A model generated the notes under the pieces. That model was not told the DNA's origin and ran no database searches. It saw only the letters and a list, made by a program, of their open reading frames with translations. Positions 18,280-28,112 of a DNA stretch of 64,000 bases are shown piece after piece; position 1 is the first letter of the stretch; each line of letters starts with the position of its first letter. Source of the stretch: Paenibacillus sp. TCA20 (GTDB lineage Bacteria > Bacillota > Bacilli > Paenibacillales > Paenibacillaceae); the NCBI RefSeq assembly GCF_000732325.1, contig NZ_BBIW01000002.1:372007-436006 (forward strand), given 5' to 3'. A program made the translations under genes and the position numbers.

Positions 18280-18939
18280 TCACTGAAAAATTTCTTTGAA
18301 ATTCAGTGTGGTTACTGACTTTTCCGAAAAATTAAGCGATCGCTCAATTTGCCATAAATGATCGGTCATAATCTGAACCGCTTCTTGTTCATCTTTGCGG
18401 ATAATCGCCTTAATTAGCTCTTGATGATCTTGGCAAAAGCTTTTATTGGTTCCGTATATTGCAATAATGACAGAAGTTAGTGATATTAACTCTTCTAGAA
18501 AGTGAAAATAGTAATAATTATCTGCCAGCTCTGCCAGCTTCAAATGAATATCTACGGTGACATCAAGCGCTCCTACTATGTCTCCCTCATGGCTGGCCTT
18601 ATGTTCCTCCAGTACTAGAGTCTCCAGTGGACCGAGCTGTTCTGGCTTGACAATGGTACAGAGCTTTTTGACCATCGAGGACTCTATAACCCTCCTCATT
18701 TCAAATACTTCTCTCGCTTCTTGCGCACTGGGACAGGATACAAATGCACCTCTGTACGGAATATCTGTAACCAGCTTCTCGATCGCCAATCTTCTAAGCA
18801 CATTTCGAATTGGAGTTCGGCTGACTTGAAAAGCTTCAGCGAGCGAGTCCTCAACTAATTGAGTATTCGGAAGAAGCTTATGCTGAGTTATCGCCAATTT
18901 GATTGCCTTGTAGATTTCCATCTCCTTTCGCTTGCTCAT
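18280..18939 (-). CDS. GntR family regulator, FadR/FCD subgroup
   Basis: 219 residues. The N-terminal GntR winged helix (about 1-70) contains EAFQVSRTPIRNVLRRLAIEKLV. The C-terminal FCD domain (about 85-210) has the metal/ligand-binding pattern D-x3-H (DIHLKL), QDHQEL and MTDHLW. FCD regulators typically respond to small organic acids made by the pathway they control. It is the first gene of the operon and is preceded by its own promoter and a dyad, consistent with autorepression. Confidence 0.88.
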   Translation of the reverse strand: MSKRKEMEIYKAIKLAITQHKLLPNTQLVEDSLAEAFQVSRTPIRNVLRRLAIEKLVTDIPYRGAFVSCPSAQEAREVFEMRRVIESSMVKKLCTIVKPEQLGPLETLVLEEHKASHEGDIVGALDVTVDIHLKLAELADNYYYFHFLEELISLTSVIIAIYGTNKSFCQDHQELIKAIIRKDEQEAVQIMTDHLWQIERSLNFSEKSVTTLNFKEIFQ

Positions 18940-18974
18940 ATTTTCACTCCGTCCTGTAGAATAGTTACCATTCG

Positions 18975-19031
18975 ATTAAGATTGAATTCTTAATTTGATA
19001 TTATGATAATTTTAGTGCTTCATTAGGTCAA
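18975..19031 (-). promoter_or_regulatory. Promoter and candidate operator of the gntR operon
   Basis: TTGACC (19026-19031) and TATCAT (19003-19008) on the minus strand are 17 nt apart. An inverted repeat ATTAAGA-N6-TCTTAAT (18975-18994) begins at the expected transcription start and could be the GntR site. Between 19032 and 19220 I see only AT-rich sequence with no recognisable gene. Confidence 0.5.
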
Positions 19032-19220
19032 TATAATTGACACTATTTCGGAATCGTGCACAAAATTATTTAATTATTCAACCTATTCATGTTCATATTC
19101 AAGTCATCACCCAAATAAAATAACATTATATGTTAGTTTTTGATCAGTATAAATAGATACAAGCTCGCTGTGTAACCCCTGCCCTATTTTGTGAAGCATA
19201 TCAACGTGGAACATGGCAAC

Positions 19221-19261
19221 AAAAAAGCTATCCCTGCGTTATTACGCGTCAGGATAGCTTT
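19221..19261 (-). terminator. Intrinsic terminator of the siderophore-uptake operon
   Basis: A stem AAAGCTATCC / GGATAGCTTT with an imperfect inner extension, followed on the minus strand by a run of Ts. It lies 27 nt after the permease stop codon. Confidence 0.8.
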
Positions 19262-19287
19262 AAGGTTTTGATTGACCATTCACTAAC

Positions 19288-21393
19288 TTACTTTCGCTTT
19301 AGCTTATTGGTTTGACTCATCAAATATAATAAATAAGGTGTTCCCAGCAGTGCAGTAACAATGCCCGAAGGCAATTCCTTCGGAATGATCACCACTCTAC
19401 CGATCAAATCCGCACCGGCCAGGAGGATGCCACCGATTAAAGCAGCGATCACCATTGACTTCCGATGGTTGGAGCCTACGAGCATCCTTGCCGCATGAGG
19501 TGCAAGTAATCCGATGAAACCAACAGAGCCGACATTAGCCGCTGCGATTGAAGCAAGGAGTACAGAAATGACCGCAACATAGATACGCGTATTCCGAACA
19601 TGAAGCCCAAGACCATTGGATGTATCTTCACTGAAGGTCAACAGGTCAACCCTTCGTCCCAGCCATGCTGCAAGCGGTAGCAGAATAAGGATTGCGGGAA
19701 GAATACGTAAGACCTCTGTCCAGCTTCGATTGTAGGTGCTGCCTGCCATCCATGACAAGGCAGGTGCGACATCTAGCTCGGCATGGATAATCATTAGATT
19801 AATAATTGCGGATCCAAAGGCAGCCACAGCGATCCCAACGAGTGTAAGAACCGTTGGATGAAGTCCCCTTTTCCAGGATACCGCATAGACAATCGCAGCA
19901 GCGACGATTCCACCAATCACCGCACCAACTGGAATCCAATTCGCAGATAATGCCGGAAAGCTAACCATTATGAGCAATGCTCCAGCTCCTGCGCCACTAG
20001 TAACTCCGACGACCTGAGGATCACCGAGCGGATTACGAACAGCATTTTGCAGTAAGCATCCACTGACGGCAATCGCCATACCTGATAAACCAGCAGTCAG
20101 GAGCCTAGGCAGCCTGTTATCCAGCAGAATTGAGCGATACATTTCGTCACCGCCTCCGGTGAATAATGCGGCTACTTCCGCAAATGGGATGTACAAGCTT
20201 CCATTCATCAGACTGACGATCCATACAAGCACCAACAATCCACCGAATATACCAACAAGCAATGGATATGGCATCCGACGCAGGCTGGTCCCTGTCATCA
20301 TGGAGCTGCCAGAACTATCACTGCTGCCAATCATCGATCGGGATACACGCAAGGCAAGCCATATAAGACAAGGAGCTCCGATCATTGCCGTTATTGCACC
20401 AACCGGTAATTCCCCGTATGCATCGACAAATGTACGGGAGATGGTATCAGCACCTACTAACAGAGCTGCACCCCATAGAGCAGCAAGCGGAATTAATCCC
20501 CCGTGTCGATTCACTCCGGACAATCGCACAAGATGAGGTGCAACGAGTCCGATAAATCCGATAGGACCTACCACACTTACCGTAACACAGGCTAGCAATA
20601 CGGAAGCACCCATGGCAAGGAAGCGAATCGTCCCTACTTTTTGTCCAATGGAACGTGCGGATTCTTCGTTTAGTGTCAGCACATCCCATTGCCTTACTCC
20701 CATGATCAGCACAAGGAGCCCGCCTATAATCCAAGGCCATGTAAAGTTGACTCCGTCCCAGTCATTCTGAATCAGTGATCCCGAGCCCCATAAAAAAATA
20801 CCTTGAGTCGTCTGCTGATTCAGCAGCAGCAGCGCACTTGTCACCGAGGATAACACAAGGGTTACGATCATCCCTGATAAGGCAATTCGAAGCGGAGAAC
20901 CCTTTGTTTTGCCCGCAAGCGCAAACACGGACAGGGCAGCTAGAGTCCCCCCGATGACCGCCAAGGGCAGTGCATACATATGCTGAAGTCCTGGCCAGAA
21001 GATCATGCCTGCGACGACAGCCAGGTAAGCACCGGCGTTAACACCAAGGGTCGTCTCTGATGCGAGCGGATTTCGCGTAACAGTTTGCATCAGCACACCT
21101 GATACCGCAAGTGCTGCGCCAGCCAAGAGACCTATCACTGTTCTGGGCAGCCGAACACTGCGGATCATGTGATGCTCTGCCAGATCCTGAGGAGTTGTCA
21201 GGGCCTGCACCACGGTCTTGACGGATATATCAGCTAAACCTTGAGTCAGGCTGAGAAATGTAAGTAATAACAGCGATACAACTCCTGCTACTAGCATCCA
21301 TAACGGCTTCCAGCCCCTCCCCGATGCGACGGAGGGGGCTGGATGAATGCTCGCAGGCTCAGAACCTTGAGCCCGATATTTCCCTAATTTCAT
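19288..21393 (-). CDS. Fused double FecCD-type siderophore ABC permease (FhuB-like)
   Basis: 701 residues made of two homologous FecCD permease modules (about 35-350 and 370-700). Each carries the family motif (TRNPLASETTLGVNAGAYL in the first, VRNPLGDPQVVGVTSGAG in the second) and the later GxIGFIGLxAPHxxR motif (VGPIGFIGLVAPHLVR; VGSVGFIGLLAPHAAR). Most Bacillota encode the two halves as separate genes; E. coli FhuB is the classic fusion. The start overlaps the stop of the binding-protein gene by 4 nt (ATGA). No ATPase gene is nearby, so a shared FhuC/YusV-type ATPase is presumably recruited. The Fur-type control region upstream points to iron. Confidence 0.9.
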   Translation of the reverse strand: MKLGKYRAQGSEPASIHPAPSVASGRGWKPLWMLVAGVVSLLLLTFLSLTQGLADISVKTVVQALTTPQDLAEHHMIRSVRLPRTVIGLLAGAALAVSGVLMQTVTRNPLASETTLGVNAGAYLAVVAGMIFWPGLQHMYALPLAVIGGTLAALSVFALAGKTKGSPLRIALSGMIVTLVLSSVTSALLLLNQQTTQGIFLWGSGSLIQNDWDGVNFTWPWIIGGLLVLIMGVRQWDVLTLNEESARSIGQKVGTIRFLAMGASVLLACVTVSVVGPIGFIGLVAPHLVRLSGVNRHGGLIPLAALWGAALLVGADTISRTFVDAYGELPVGAITAMIGAPCLIWLALRVSRSMIGSSDSSGSSMMTGTSLRRMPYPLLVGIFGGLLVLVWIVSLMNGSLYIPFAEVAALFTGGGDEMYRSILLDNRLPRLLTAGLSGMAIAVSGCLLQNAVRNPLGDPQVVGVTSGAGAGALLIMVSFPALSANWIPVGAVIGGIVAAAIVYAVSWKRGLHPTVLTLVGIAVAAFGSAIINLMIIHAELDVAPALSWMAGSTYNRSWTEVLRILPAILILLPLAAWLGRRVDLLTFSEDTSNGLGLHVRNTRIYVAVISVLLASIAAANVGSVGFIGLLAPHAARMLVGSNHRKSMVIAALIGGILLAGADLIGRVVIIPKELPSGIVTALLGTPYLLYLMSQTNKLKRK

Positions 21394-22421
21394 TGTGTAA
21401 GCAAATCAGCCGTCTTCTGTGCCATGACCTGTGCGGATAATGGGCCGCCGTATGGCCACATATCACCGCCAAGCGCATATACACGATTCTCTTTAACGAA
21501 ATTCAGTCCATTCCAGACCGGATTGTCCTTCAGCTGATTATCGATGACATTATCGCTTTCTTGAATAATATGAAGGAAATTCGCATCTTCCAGAGCTGGC
21601 AGAGCTTCTACATCCGTCGTTGTGAAGCCGTAAGGTTCAAATTGACTAGGCTTATATGCGTTCGTCAAGCCGATGTGCTCCAAAATCTTGACCGCAAGTG
21701 AATTATCCGTCGATATACGGAAGGTTACTGCATTTTGGTTGCTGAATCCCATGGCAAGTGCAAACGGACGTTCAGTCATACCGGCCTCTTCCAATTTCGC
21801 TTTGGAGTCAGCATAGGCTTGATCCAGCTCACTGAGTACTTTTTCTGCTTCGTCTTTCTTGTCCAGCACGTCTGCGATCGTATTAAAAGTACTCAGCATC
21901 TCTTCATACTGATCTCCTTCTCCCTCAGCAGGATAAGGGTCAAACACAAGTGTCGGTGCGATCTTGGTATAGGCTTCATAATTGGATCCAAGATTGGATT
22001 TAAGCCCGATGATGAGGTCAGGCTTCAGTGAGGCGATAATCTCCAGGTTAGGCTCTTGACGTGTACCCACATCCGTCACATCTCCACCAATCTCAACCGG
22101 AATATCAACCCATGTATTCATCCCTTCAATATCAGCAATCCCAACGGGCTGAACACCAAGGGCCATCACATCTTCAGCATACAACCACTCCAGAGCAACA
22201 ACACGCTGTGGTACACCTGTAATTTCTGTTTCTCCCAGCACATGCTTGATGGTTCTCGTCTGCGGCTCACTCGTATTGCTGTCTGCACTCTGTGCAGGCG
22301 GATTCGTTGACTCTCCAGACCCGGAAGTTTCATTCGAAGCGGTACCTGAACCACCTCCACAACCAGCAAGCACCAGAGCAAACATTAACACGATGAACAC
22401 CAAACTCTTTGCATTACGCAC
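21390..22421 (-). CDS. Iron-siderophore binding lipoprotein (FecB/FepB family)
   Basis: 343 residues from GTG 22421, 7 nt after GAGGGGG. A lipoprotein signal ends in the lipobox LAGC (about residue 20) followed by a Gly/Ser/Thr-rich linker. The class III binding fold follows (TRTIKHVLGETEITGVPQRVV, then LKPDLIIGLKS), characteristic of YfiY/FecB-type receptors for ferric hydroxamate, citrate or catecholate complexes. It feeds the fused permease encoded 4 nt into its stop. Expression should be induced under iron limitation through the Fur boxes upstream. Confidence 0.9.
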   Translation of the reverse strand: MRNAKSLVFIVLMFALVLAGCGGGSGTASNETSGSGESTNPPAQSADSNTSEPQTRTIKHVLGETEITGVPQRVVALEWLYAEDVMALGVQPVGIADIEGMNTWVDIPVEIGGDVTDVGTRQEPNLEIIASLKPDLIIGLKSNLGSNYEAYTKIAPTLVFDPYPAEGEGDQYEEMLSTFNTIADVLDKKDEAEKVLSELDQAYADSKAKLEEAGMTERPFALAMGFSNQNAVTFRISTDNSLAVKILEHIGLTNAYKPSQFEPYGFTTTDVEALPALEDANFLHIIQESDNVIDNQLKDNPVWNGLNFVKENRVYALGGDMWPYGGPLSAQVMAQKTADLLTQ

Positions 22422-22467
22422 TGCATTTCCCCCTCAAATCTCTATGTATTTTATAATTATTACTAGA

Positions 22468-22542
22468 TGATAATCATTATTGATAATGGTTATCATTATC
22501 ATCACTGTTTACAATAATAGATACTCCCCTAGATTATGTCAA
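22468..22542 (-). promoter_or_regulatory. Fur-regulated promoter of the siderophore-uptake operon
   Basis: TTGACA (22537-22542) and TATTAT (22514-22519) on the minus strand have a 17-nt spacer. Directly downstream lie two overlapping Fur-box-like 7-1-7 sequences: TGATAATGGTTATCA (22481-22495, 6 of 7 arm positions symmetric) and TGATAATCATTATTG (22468-22482). They continue an AT-rich GATAAT array to 22504. Binding there would block transcription at the start site. Confidence 0.85.
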
Positions 22543-22594
22543 TAAAATTCTTGCTTGTATAACCGAGATATTCATCGTAGCTTCCGGAGATAAC

Positions 22595-22638
22595 AAAAAG
22601 CAGGCCGCTTAAGAGGTTTACGCCCCATGGCCTGCTTT
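22595..22638 (-). terminator. Intrinsic terminator of the PAS histidine kinase gene
   Basis: A perfect stem AAAGCAGGCC (22597-22606) / GGCCTGCTTT (22629-22638), with Ts following on the minus strand, 21 nt after the kinase stop codon. Confidence 0.8.
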
Positions 22639-22658
22639 CCCTATTTAAATTCCTCATC

Positions 22659-24557
22659 TTAGAAATGTTCCAGCTCCAGTAAAAATTGGAATGTCGTTCC
22701 CTTCCCTTCTATACTTTGAACACTGATGCTGCCTCCCATTAGCTCAAGGAGGCGTTTTGTTATCGCCAGCCCCAGACCCGTACCTCCGTAATTGCGGCTA
22801 ATCTTGGGATCTAATTGAGAGAAGGATTGAAACAGAAGCCGTTCCTTGTGCTTTGGTATGCCGATCCCTGTATCCTGAATCTGAACCATCAACAGTACTC
22901 GCTTGCGGCCAGGGATATGAACTGATTCAGCTCGGATCGACACCTCACCGTATTCCGTAAATTTCACTCCATTGCTGATTAAATTGATGAGAATCTGCCT
23001 TATTTTTGCTACATCACCGATCATACTGTGCGGTATTCTTTGATCACATTCCTTCGTTAGCATGATTCCCTTATTTCTTGCCTGTACACTGAAGAGATTC
23101 GTCACTTCATCTAACACATCATGAAAATTAAATGAGGTTTGCTGTACCTCTACCCGGCTAGTTTCCAGCTTGCTCAGACTGAGAATATTATTCAATGTTT
23201 GAATAAGTGAATCACCGCTGCTAAGTATAATCTCCGCATAGCTGAGCTGTTCTTCATTAAGATTCGTGTCTGCAAGCAGAGAAGCCATCCCCATAATGGC
23301 GTTCATAGGTGTTCGAATTTCATGGCTCATGATGGATAGGAATTCGGATTTTTCCTTTTCTGCCCGTTCCGCCTCATCCTTTGCTTTCATAATTTCGTTC
23401 ATAGAAGTCAAATCTCTGAGAACCACGACAGAACCCTTTTTTTCCTGATCTATAATAGAATGCACTTGATATTCGGCAATAAAAGTGGTGCCATCCTCTT
23501 TTCCAAAGACTGCCTCTTGAACACAGGTGTGTGCTTCATTTGATAGAATCGCTCTGTGGATCGGCATCTGATTCTTGTCGTACGGATAGTAGTTTTCATT
23601 AAACTGGTTTAGATAATCCGCCAGCCGAGATCCAATTACCCCATCCTCGTTCATTGTCAGCAGCTTCGCACCTGCTTTATTTAAATACAATATCCGTCCT
23701 TCCGAATCCACACCGAAGATCGCATCCTTAACCGTATTCAAGATTAACTCCAGCTGTTTACCCAGATTCTCGATTTGCTTCAAATAGACGGTGTTTTCGG
23801 TTGTGTCGGCTGTAATGCCATAGACACCTACGACACGGCCATCCATAATGATAGGCACATTGATGACGTGAGCTTCGAAGGTATGACCGGATTTATGCAG
23901 CATTTTGATATTGTATTCCTGGGGAATTCCTTTGGCCGCTTGAGCGAAGTGATCGTGGGTTTTCTGTAAACTGTCCGGATCAATTAAGGGTGAAAAATGA
24001 CCTGATAACAGCTCCTCCTGGGTATGCCCCGTCAACGCACACTGGCCTTCATTAACTCGAATCAGGTTACCATTTAGATCTAAAGACGCTACGCCGAGCG
24101 GGTTGTATTTAAAAAGAGATTTATATTCCAGCAGCTCCCGCTCCATATCATCAGGCTCTAAGCTCTGTACCTTGCTTACTGGACTATTCGATGGAGAAGG
24201 GACAAATTGTACAATGACATACCCTTCTTCCTCTATAAGACTGATCCACATGTCTGCTGTGCTGACGGCGCCCCGCTGATCCACGAATTGCAGGCGCCGG
24301 CTTATTGACATTTCTTCAGTTGTCTTCAGCTGCTGCACAATATGGACAAGATTGAATTCAGTAGGATTCGGATTCACCATGATATCTAATAAAGTCAGTT
24401 GTGAGTTCACCTGATCACTGCTTATACCCAGCCAGTTCTCCATGGCCTTATTCACATTGACGCATACGCCATTTTCTTCCAACACAAGCGCAGAGGGAAT
24501 CGGAGCTCTGTAAAACAGACTTTCCCAATGCTTGCTTTTTGTGATTAAGTCAGACAT
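22659..24557 (-). CDS. Soluble multi-PAS sensor histidine kinase
   Basis: 632 residues with no evident transmembrane segments. Three PAS-type sensory domains lie at about 8-125, 145-265 and 270-390. A HisKA dimerisation domain follows (phospho-acceptor in FLSIMSHEIRTPMNAI, about 405-420), then a HATPase domain with the N box (LINLISNGVKF), DTGIGIP and GGTGLGLAIT. The ATG follows GGGGGAA. No response regulator and no receiver domain is encoded beside it, so its partner is elsewhere. The lack of membrane segments suggests a cytoplasmic cue such as redox, oxygen or a small ligand. It is flanked by terminators, so it is monocistronic. Confidence 0.9.
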   Translation of the reverse strand: MSDLITKSKHWESLFYRAPIPSALVLEENGVCVNVNKAMENWLGISSDQVNSQLTLLDIMVNPNPTEFNLVHIVQQLKTTEEMSISRRLQFVDQRGAVSTADMWISLIEEEGYVIVQFVPSPSNSPVSKVQSLEPDDMERELLEYKSLFKYNPLGVASLDLNGNLIRVNEGQCALTGHTQEELLSGHFSPLIDPDSLQKTHDHFAQAAKGIPQEYNIKMLHKSGHTFEAHVINVPIIMDGRVVGVYGITADTTENTVYLKQIENLGKQLELILNTVKDAIFGVDSEGRILYLNKAGAKLLTMNEDGVIGSRLADYLNQFNENYYPYDKNQMPIHRAILSNEAHTCVQEAVFGKEDGTTFIAEYQVHSIIDQEKKGSVVVLRDLTSMNEIMKAKDEAERAEKEKSEFLSIMSHEIRTPMNAIMGMASLLADTNLNEEQLSYAEIILSSGDSLIQTLNNILSLSKLETSRVEVQQTSFNFHDVLDEVTNLFSVQARNKGIMLTKECDQRIPHSMIGDVAKIRQILINLISNGVKFTEYGEVSIRAESVHIPGRKRVLLMVQIQDTGIGIPKHKERLLFQSFSQLDPKISRNYGGTGLGLAITKRLLELMGGSISVQSIEGKGTTFQFLLELEHF

Positions 24558-24687
24558 TCAGTTCCCCCTCTATTTTTCTAGAACTATACTATTAATAACC
24601 GGAAGCAGCCGAGTTCAAAACGAAGAAATAAAAATGAATTTATTGAATTTTATTGTGTTGATTATATATAAGATTATATATAAGAAA

Positions 24688-24712
24688 AGACAGCCAATTC
24701 GGCTGCCTCACG
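24688..24712 (-). terminator. Possible terminator after the Bcr/CflA gene
   Basis: A GGCAGCC-N5-GGCTGTC stem (one G-T pair) followed by TTTTC on the minus strand, directly at the gene end. It is a modest stem, so confidence is limited. Confidence 0.45.
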
Positions 24713-24713
24713 A

Positions 24714-25931
24714 TTAATATTTGCCAATATCAGTTGGCTTATTCTCACGGGTCAGTTTCGTAAATACGAATGCTCCCAAGCAGGCTGTAACGAATAAAAT
24801 AGCTCCCATGGGCACTGCGGTTGTTTCGTCAATACCGACGAGAGGAGAAACGGCAGAACCGATCAGCAGTGGTACTAAACCTAATACCGCGCTGGCGCTT
24901 CCAGCCCGATGTCCTTGATGCTCCATTGCCAGCGTGAAAGTACTTGTCGCGACAATTCCGATGGTAATCATATAGATGAAGATACATATCACAACGAGGA
25001 ATAAAGGTCCGCGCAGTACGGTTGTAATTAAGAGCAGGAGTGTAGCACTAACGGCTACCCATACCCCAATTCTGAGCAGTGTTCGTTCAGGAACAATACC
25101 GCCAAAACGACCAATCAGAAAGCTTCCGAAGATGATGGCAATCCCGTTAATGCCAAACAGGACGCTGAATACTTGTGGTGACACTCCATAGATCTCCTGA
25201 TAAACAAATGGGGTTCCTGAGACATAGGCAAAGCTCCCGCCATGAATAAACCCGACGGTAAGGGCGTATCCCATGAACACCTTATCCTTAAACAAGTCTC
25301 CCATCGTCTTCACGGAATGTCCAAGCGAGCTTGGCATCCTCTTCTCCGGAGGCAGTGTTTCTTTGAGACGCATCCCGATGATCAGCACGATAAAGAGTCC
25401 AAACAAACATAGGAAATAAAAGATCGATTGCCAGTTTGCTGACGGTATGAGCAGGATAGCTCCCCCAGACATCGGCGCTACCATTGGAGCTACAGCATTA
25501 ATGACTGACAGCAAGGCAAAAAACTTCGTGAGCTCTCTGCCGTCAAACACGTCTCGCACCACCGCACGTGAGATTACAAGTCCGGCAGCAGCGGTGAAGC
25601 CTTGAAGGAACCTTGCCGCAATCAGCAGAGAAATATTAGGCGCAAGGGCACAAAATAACGATGACAAAGCAAATAAACTGAGTGAAATGAGCAGCGGGAT
25701 TTTTCGACCGCGAGCGTCACTAATGGGACCTACAATAATTTGACCTACAGCGAGACCAATCAAGCATGAAGTTAAGCTTAACTGAACAAGTGAAGCTCTT
25801 GCACCCAGATCCTCTCCAATCTCGGGGAAGCTGGGAAGGTACATATCGATATTGAACGGTCCTAATATGCCGAGCAAGCTTAACAAAAACGCTAAAGCTA
25901 ACCGCTCTTTACCTGTTGGATTATGCAGCAT
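24714..25931 (-). CDS. Bcr/CflA-type multidrug MFS exporter
   Basis: 405 residues with twelve predicted membrane segments. The first helix pair (FNIDMYLPSFPEIG), the loop motif GPISDARGRKIPLL and the motif VINAVAPMVAPMSGG are characteristic of the Bcr/CflA subfamily of drug:H+ antiporters. There is no adjacent regulator. The ribosome site before the first ATG is weak. In the 314-nt gap upstream (25932-26246) I see only the terminator of the next gene and no additional coding region. Confidence 0.87.
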   Translation of the reverse strand: MLHNPTGKERLALAFLLSLLGILGPFNIDMYLPSFPEIGEDLGARASLVQLSLTSCLIGLAVGQIIVGPISDARGRKIPLLISLSLFALSSLFCALAPNISLLIAARFLQGFTAAAGLVISRAVVRDVFDGRELTKFFALLSVINAVAPMVAPMSGGAILLIPSANWQSIFYFLCLFGLFIVLIIGMRLKETLPPEKRMPSSLGHSVKTMGDLFKDKVFMGYALTVGFIHGGSFAYVSGTPFVYQEIYGVSPQVFSVLFGINGIAIIFGSFLIGRFGGIVPERTLLRIGVWVAVSATLLLLITTVLRGPLFLVVICIFIYMITIGIVATSTFTLAMEHQGHRAGSASAVLGLVPLLIGSAVSPLVGIDETTAVPMGAILFVTACLGAFVFTKLTRENKPTDIGKY

Positions 25932-26160
25932 GCGCAGTATACACCTTATTTCTTATGAATTTAGCTTAAGTTTGTTTCGGTCTTACATAACAAGCCACAG
26001 GCTTGTCCCCCTGAAGATGCATGCACAAGCATGAGATTTCCGAAAAAAGACAAAGCTCTGAACATTATAAGCATTGATTGGCTATTTGTTAAGACATTTC
26101 TTTAACACGAAGTGATTCATTCCTATATGGCACAGTAAACTCGCCGTGGATTTCCATATC

Positions 26161-26186
26161 AAAAAAGCCGCCATGAAGGCGACTTT
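26161..26186 (-). terminator. Intrinsic terminator of the orphan binding-protein gene
   Basis: The hairpin AAAGCCGCC / GGCGACTTT with a 5-nt loop, followed by T6 on the minus strand. It lies 60 nt after the stop at 26247. Confidence 0.7.
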
Positions 26187-26246
26187 CTAATCCAGTCTTT
26201 AATACTCAGGCGATTAACAACCTCTTAATCCCTGTATTCATCTTTC

Positions 26247-27947
26247 TTAATCTATTTCCTGACCGGTCCACAATCTCACTCGATCTTTAATCCATCCCGT
26301 ATATTGCTGCTCCATTTCTACTGCGCCTTCTTTATCCAGCTCAGCAAGCATATTGTCATAGATGGCATCAAATTGATCCGGAGCTGCAATAATTGCTTCA
26401 GGAATGCGCTTCTGAATAATGTCCTGCGTTTTTTGGTAGATAACATTGTAATTTCCGCTGTCGGTCGGGATTGGCATATTGTATGCAGCTCCCCACTCTT
26501 TAACTGCGAATTCATCTTCGGATGGGAATAGTTCCTTCCAGGTGCTGATTCCGTAGCCTGCAAGCACTTCCTTCTCAGCCTCTGAATACCCCATTTGAAT
26601 CTGCTCCGGGAAATTAGTTGTGTAGTAGTTATCCGTCGAATCCTTCACGCCGTCACCATAATGTGCTCCAAATATGTTGTAGAGACCAATCCCTGTTTCT
26701 TTGGTAAAGTTACTGTTATCGTTGTTTTTTCGATCTTGAATGTCTGTCGGAATCTTCCGGACCCCATCCTCTACAACATAATGCTCGCCTTCGATACCCC
26801 AGTTTCTTAAAATTTGCCCTTCCTCAGAGGACAGCCAGTCTAAGAACTTGATAGCACGAACTGGATCCTTCGCATCCACCGTTATACCAATACCATATCC
26901 ATCGAAGCCCATTGGCTGAAAGTCTGCGCGCTTGAAGGACTCATCCAAGGTAACTGGATAGAATCCATACGTGTTTTCGTCCATGCCCGAGCTTTTGAGC
27001 GCGTTCTCTGCATCACTGAATCCCCAGTTTGGATCGAACAGGGATAGCACACGACCACTTGCAATTTTGGCCTTATACTGATCATCCTTCTGAACAAAGC
27101 TTTCTTTATCTATTAAACCATCGTTCCACAATTTGTTTAACCAACGGAAATATTCTTTCTCTTCGGGACGCTTGTAATGAAGCTGCGCTTCATAAGTCTC
27201 GGGATCAATGAAATACTCCCCATCCCCTGGACCGCCTGTAGCCATTACTGCAGGGTCCGTTACCGTAATCATTCTCCGCCATCCATCTGCGCTCAGTGTG
27301 AGCGGGATCGTCGGCTGACCGTCTTCTGTAGTTGGATGCAGCTCATAATACTCTCGAATTACTTTTTCGTAATCCTCTATGGTCTTGATCTCGGGATACC
27401 CAAGCTCTTTGGCAACACGGTGTTGAATGGCTACCCCGTTTGTGGCATCGAAATACGTTTGGTCAATAGCACCATTGGTTGGAAGCCAATATATCGATGG
27501 ATCCTCATTGCTGTATTTTAATCGATTGAAATGCTCACCATAAGCTTTCTTGATGTTTGGTCCATGTTCTTCAATTAAGTCTGTAAGATCGAGCATAGCT
27601 CCAGCTTCTACCAGTCTGGATAAGTTCCCTTTAGGAAAAATTAAATCAGGATATTCGCCGCTTGCAGCCATGAGTGAAATCCGGTCATTTCCGCCTCCGC
27701 TGGAGATATCAAACTCTGCATTAATGGTTACACCCGTCATTTCCGTAATCTTCTTGCCTACAGCATCCTCCATTCTGTTCCAATTGGGACTGGCATCTGC
27801 ACCGAAGAATGTGAATGTAATCGGCCCATCTTCATCTGTACTCTCGGGTGCATCACTCCCTGTGGAGCTGCCGCATCCAGCAGCCAGGAGTAAGGAGCTT
27901 GTGAGTAACAAAGCGGCGACTCTCTTTTTCTTCAAACTAGGTCTCAT
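26247..27947 (-). CDS. Large solute-binding lipoprotein (LipO/LplA-like), no adjacent permeases
   Basis: 566 residues. The signal sequence has KKKR, a hydrophobic core and the lipobox LAAGC at about residue 25. The body is of the large family 1 binding proteins common in Paenibacillus (LipO/LplA type, about 500-570 residues), which usually serve oligosaccharide importers with LplB- and YtcP-like permeases. Neither permease is present, and terminators flank the gene. It is divergent from an AraC regulator across a 165-nt region, the normal layout for an inducible uptake gene. It may share permeases encoded elsewhere, or act as a sensor partner. The ligand is unknown. Confidence 0.85.
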   Translation of the reverse strand: MRPSLKKKRVAALLLTSSLLLAAGCGSSTGSDAPESTDEDGPITFTFFGADASPNWNRMEDAVGKKITEMTGVTINAEFDISSGGGNDRISLMAASGEYPDLIFPKGNLSRLVEAGAMLDLTDLIEEHGPNIKKAYGEHFNRLKYSNEDPSIYWLPTNGAIDQTYFDATNGVAIQHRVAKELGYPEIKTIEDYEKVIREYYELHPTTEDGQPTIPLTLSADGWRRMITVTDPAVMATGGPGDGEYFIDPETYEAQLHYKRPEEKEYFRWLNKLWNDGLIDKESFVQKDDQYKAKIASGRVLSLFDPNWGFSDAENALKSSGMDENTYGFYPVTLDESFKRADFQPMGFDGYGIGITVDAKDPVRAIKFLDWLSSEEGQILRNWGIEGEHYVVEDGVRKIPTDIQDRKNNDNSNFTKETGIGLYNIFGAHYGDGVKDSTDNYYTTNFPEQIQMGYSEAEKEVLAGYGISTWKELFPSEDEFAVKEWGAAYNMPIPTDSGNYNVIYQKTQDIIQKRIPEAIIAAPDQFDAIYDNMLAELDKEGAVEMEQQYTGWIKDRVRLWTGQEID

Positions 27948-28112
27948 CTCTAGAACCCCCTATTTCTTATGAATTTCTGATCTCATTGATGAATGCGTTT
28001 ACAACAAATTCTTAATCACAGTATATGGAATAAATAGAACACAAACCTTGATTTTTCAGTCAGCAATATAGGATGATATAGACATGATGATGTACGGCTC
28101 TGTGGTGATATT

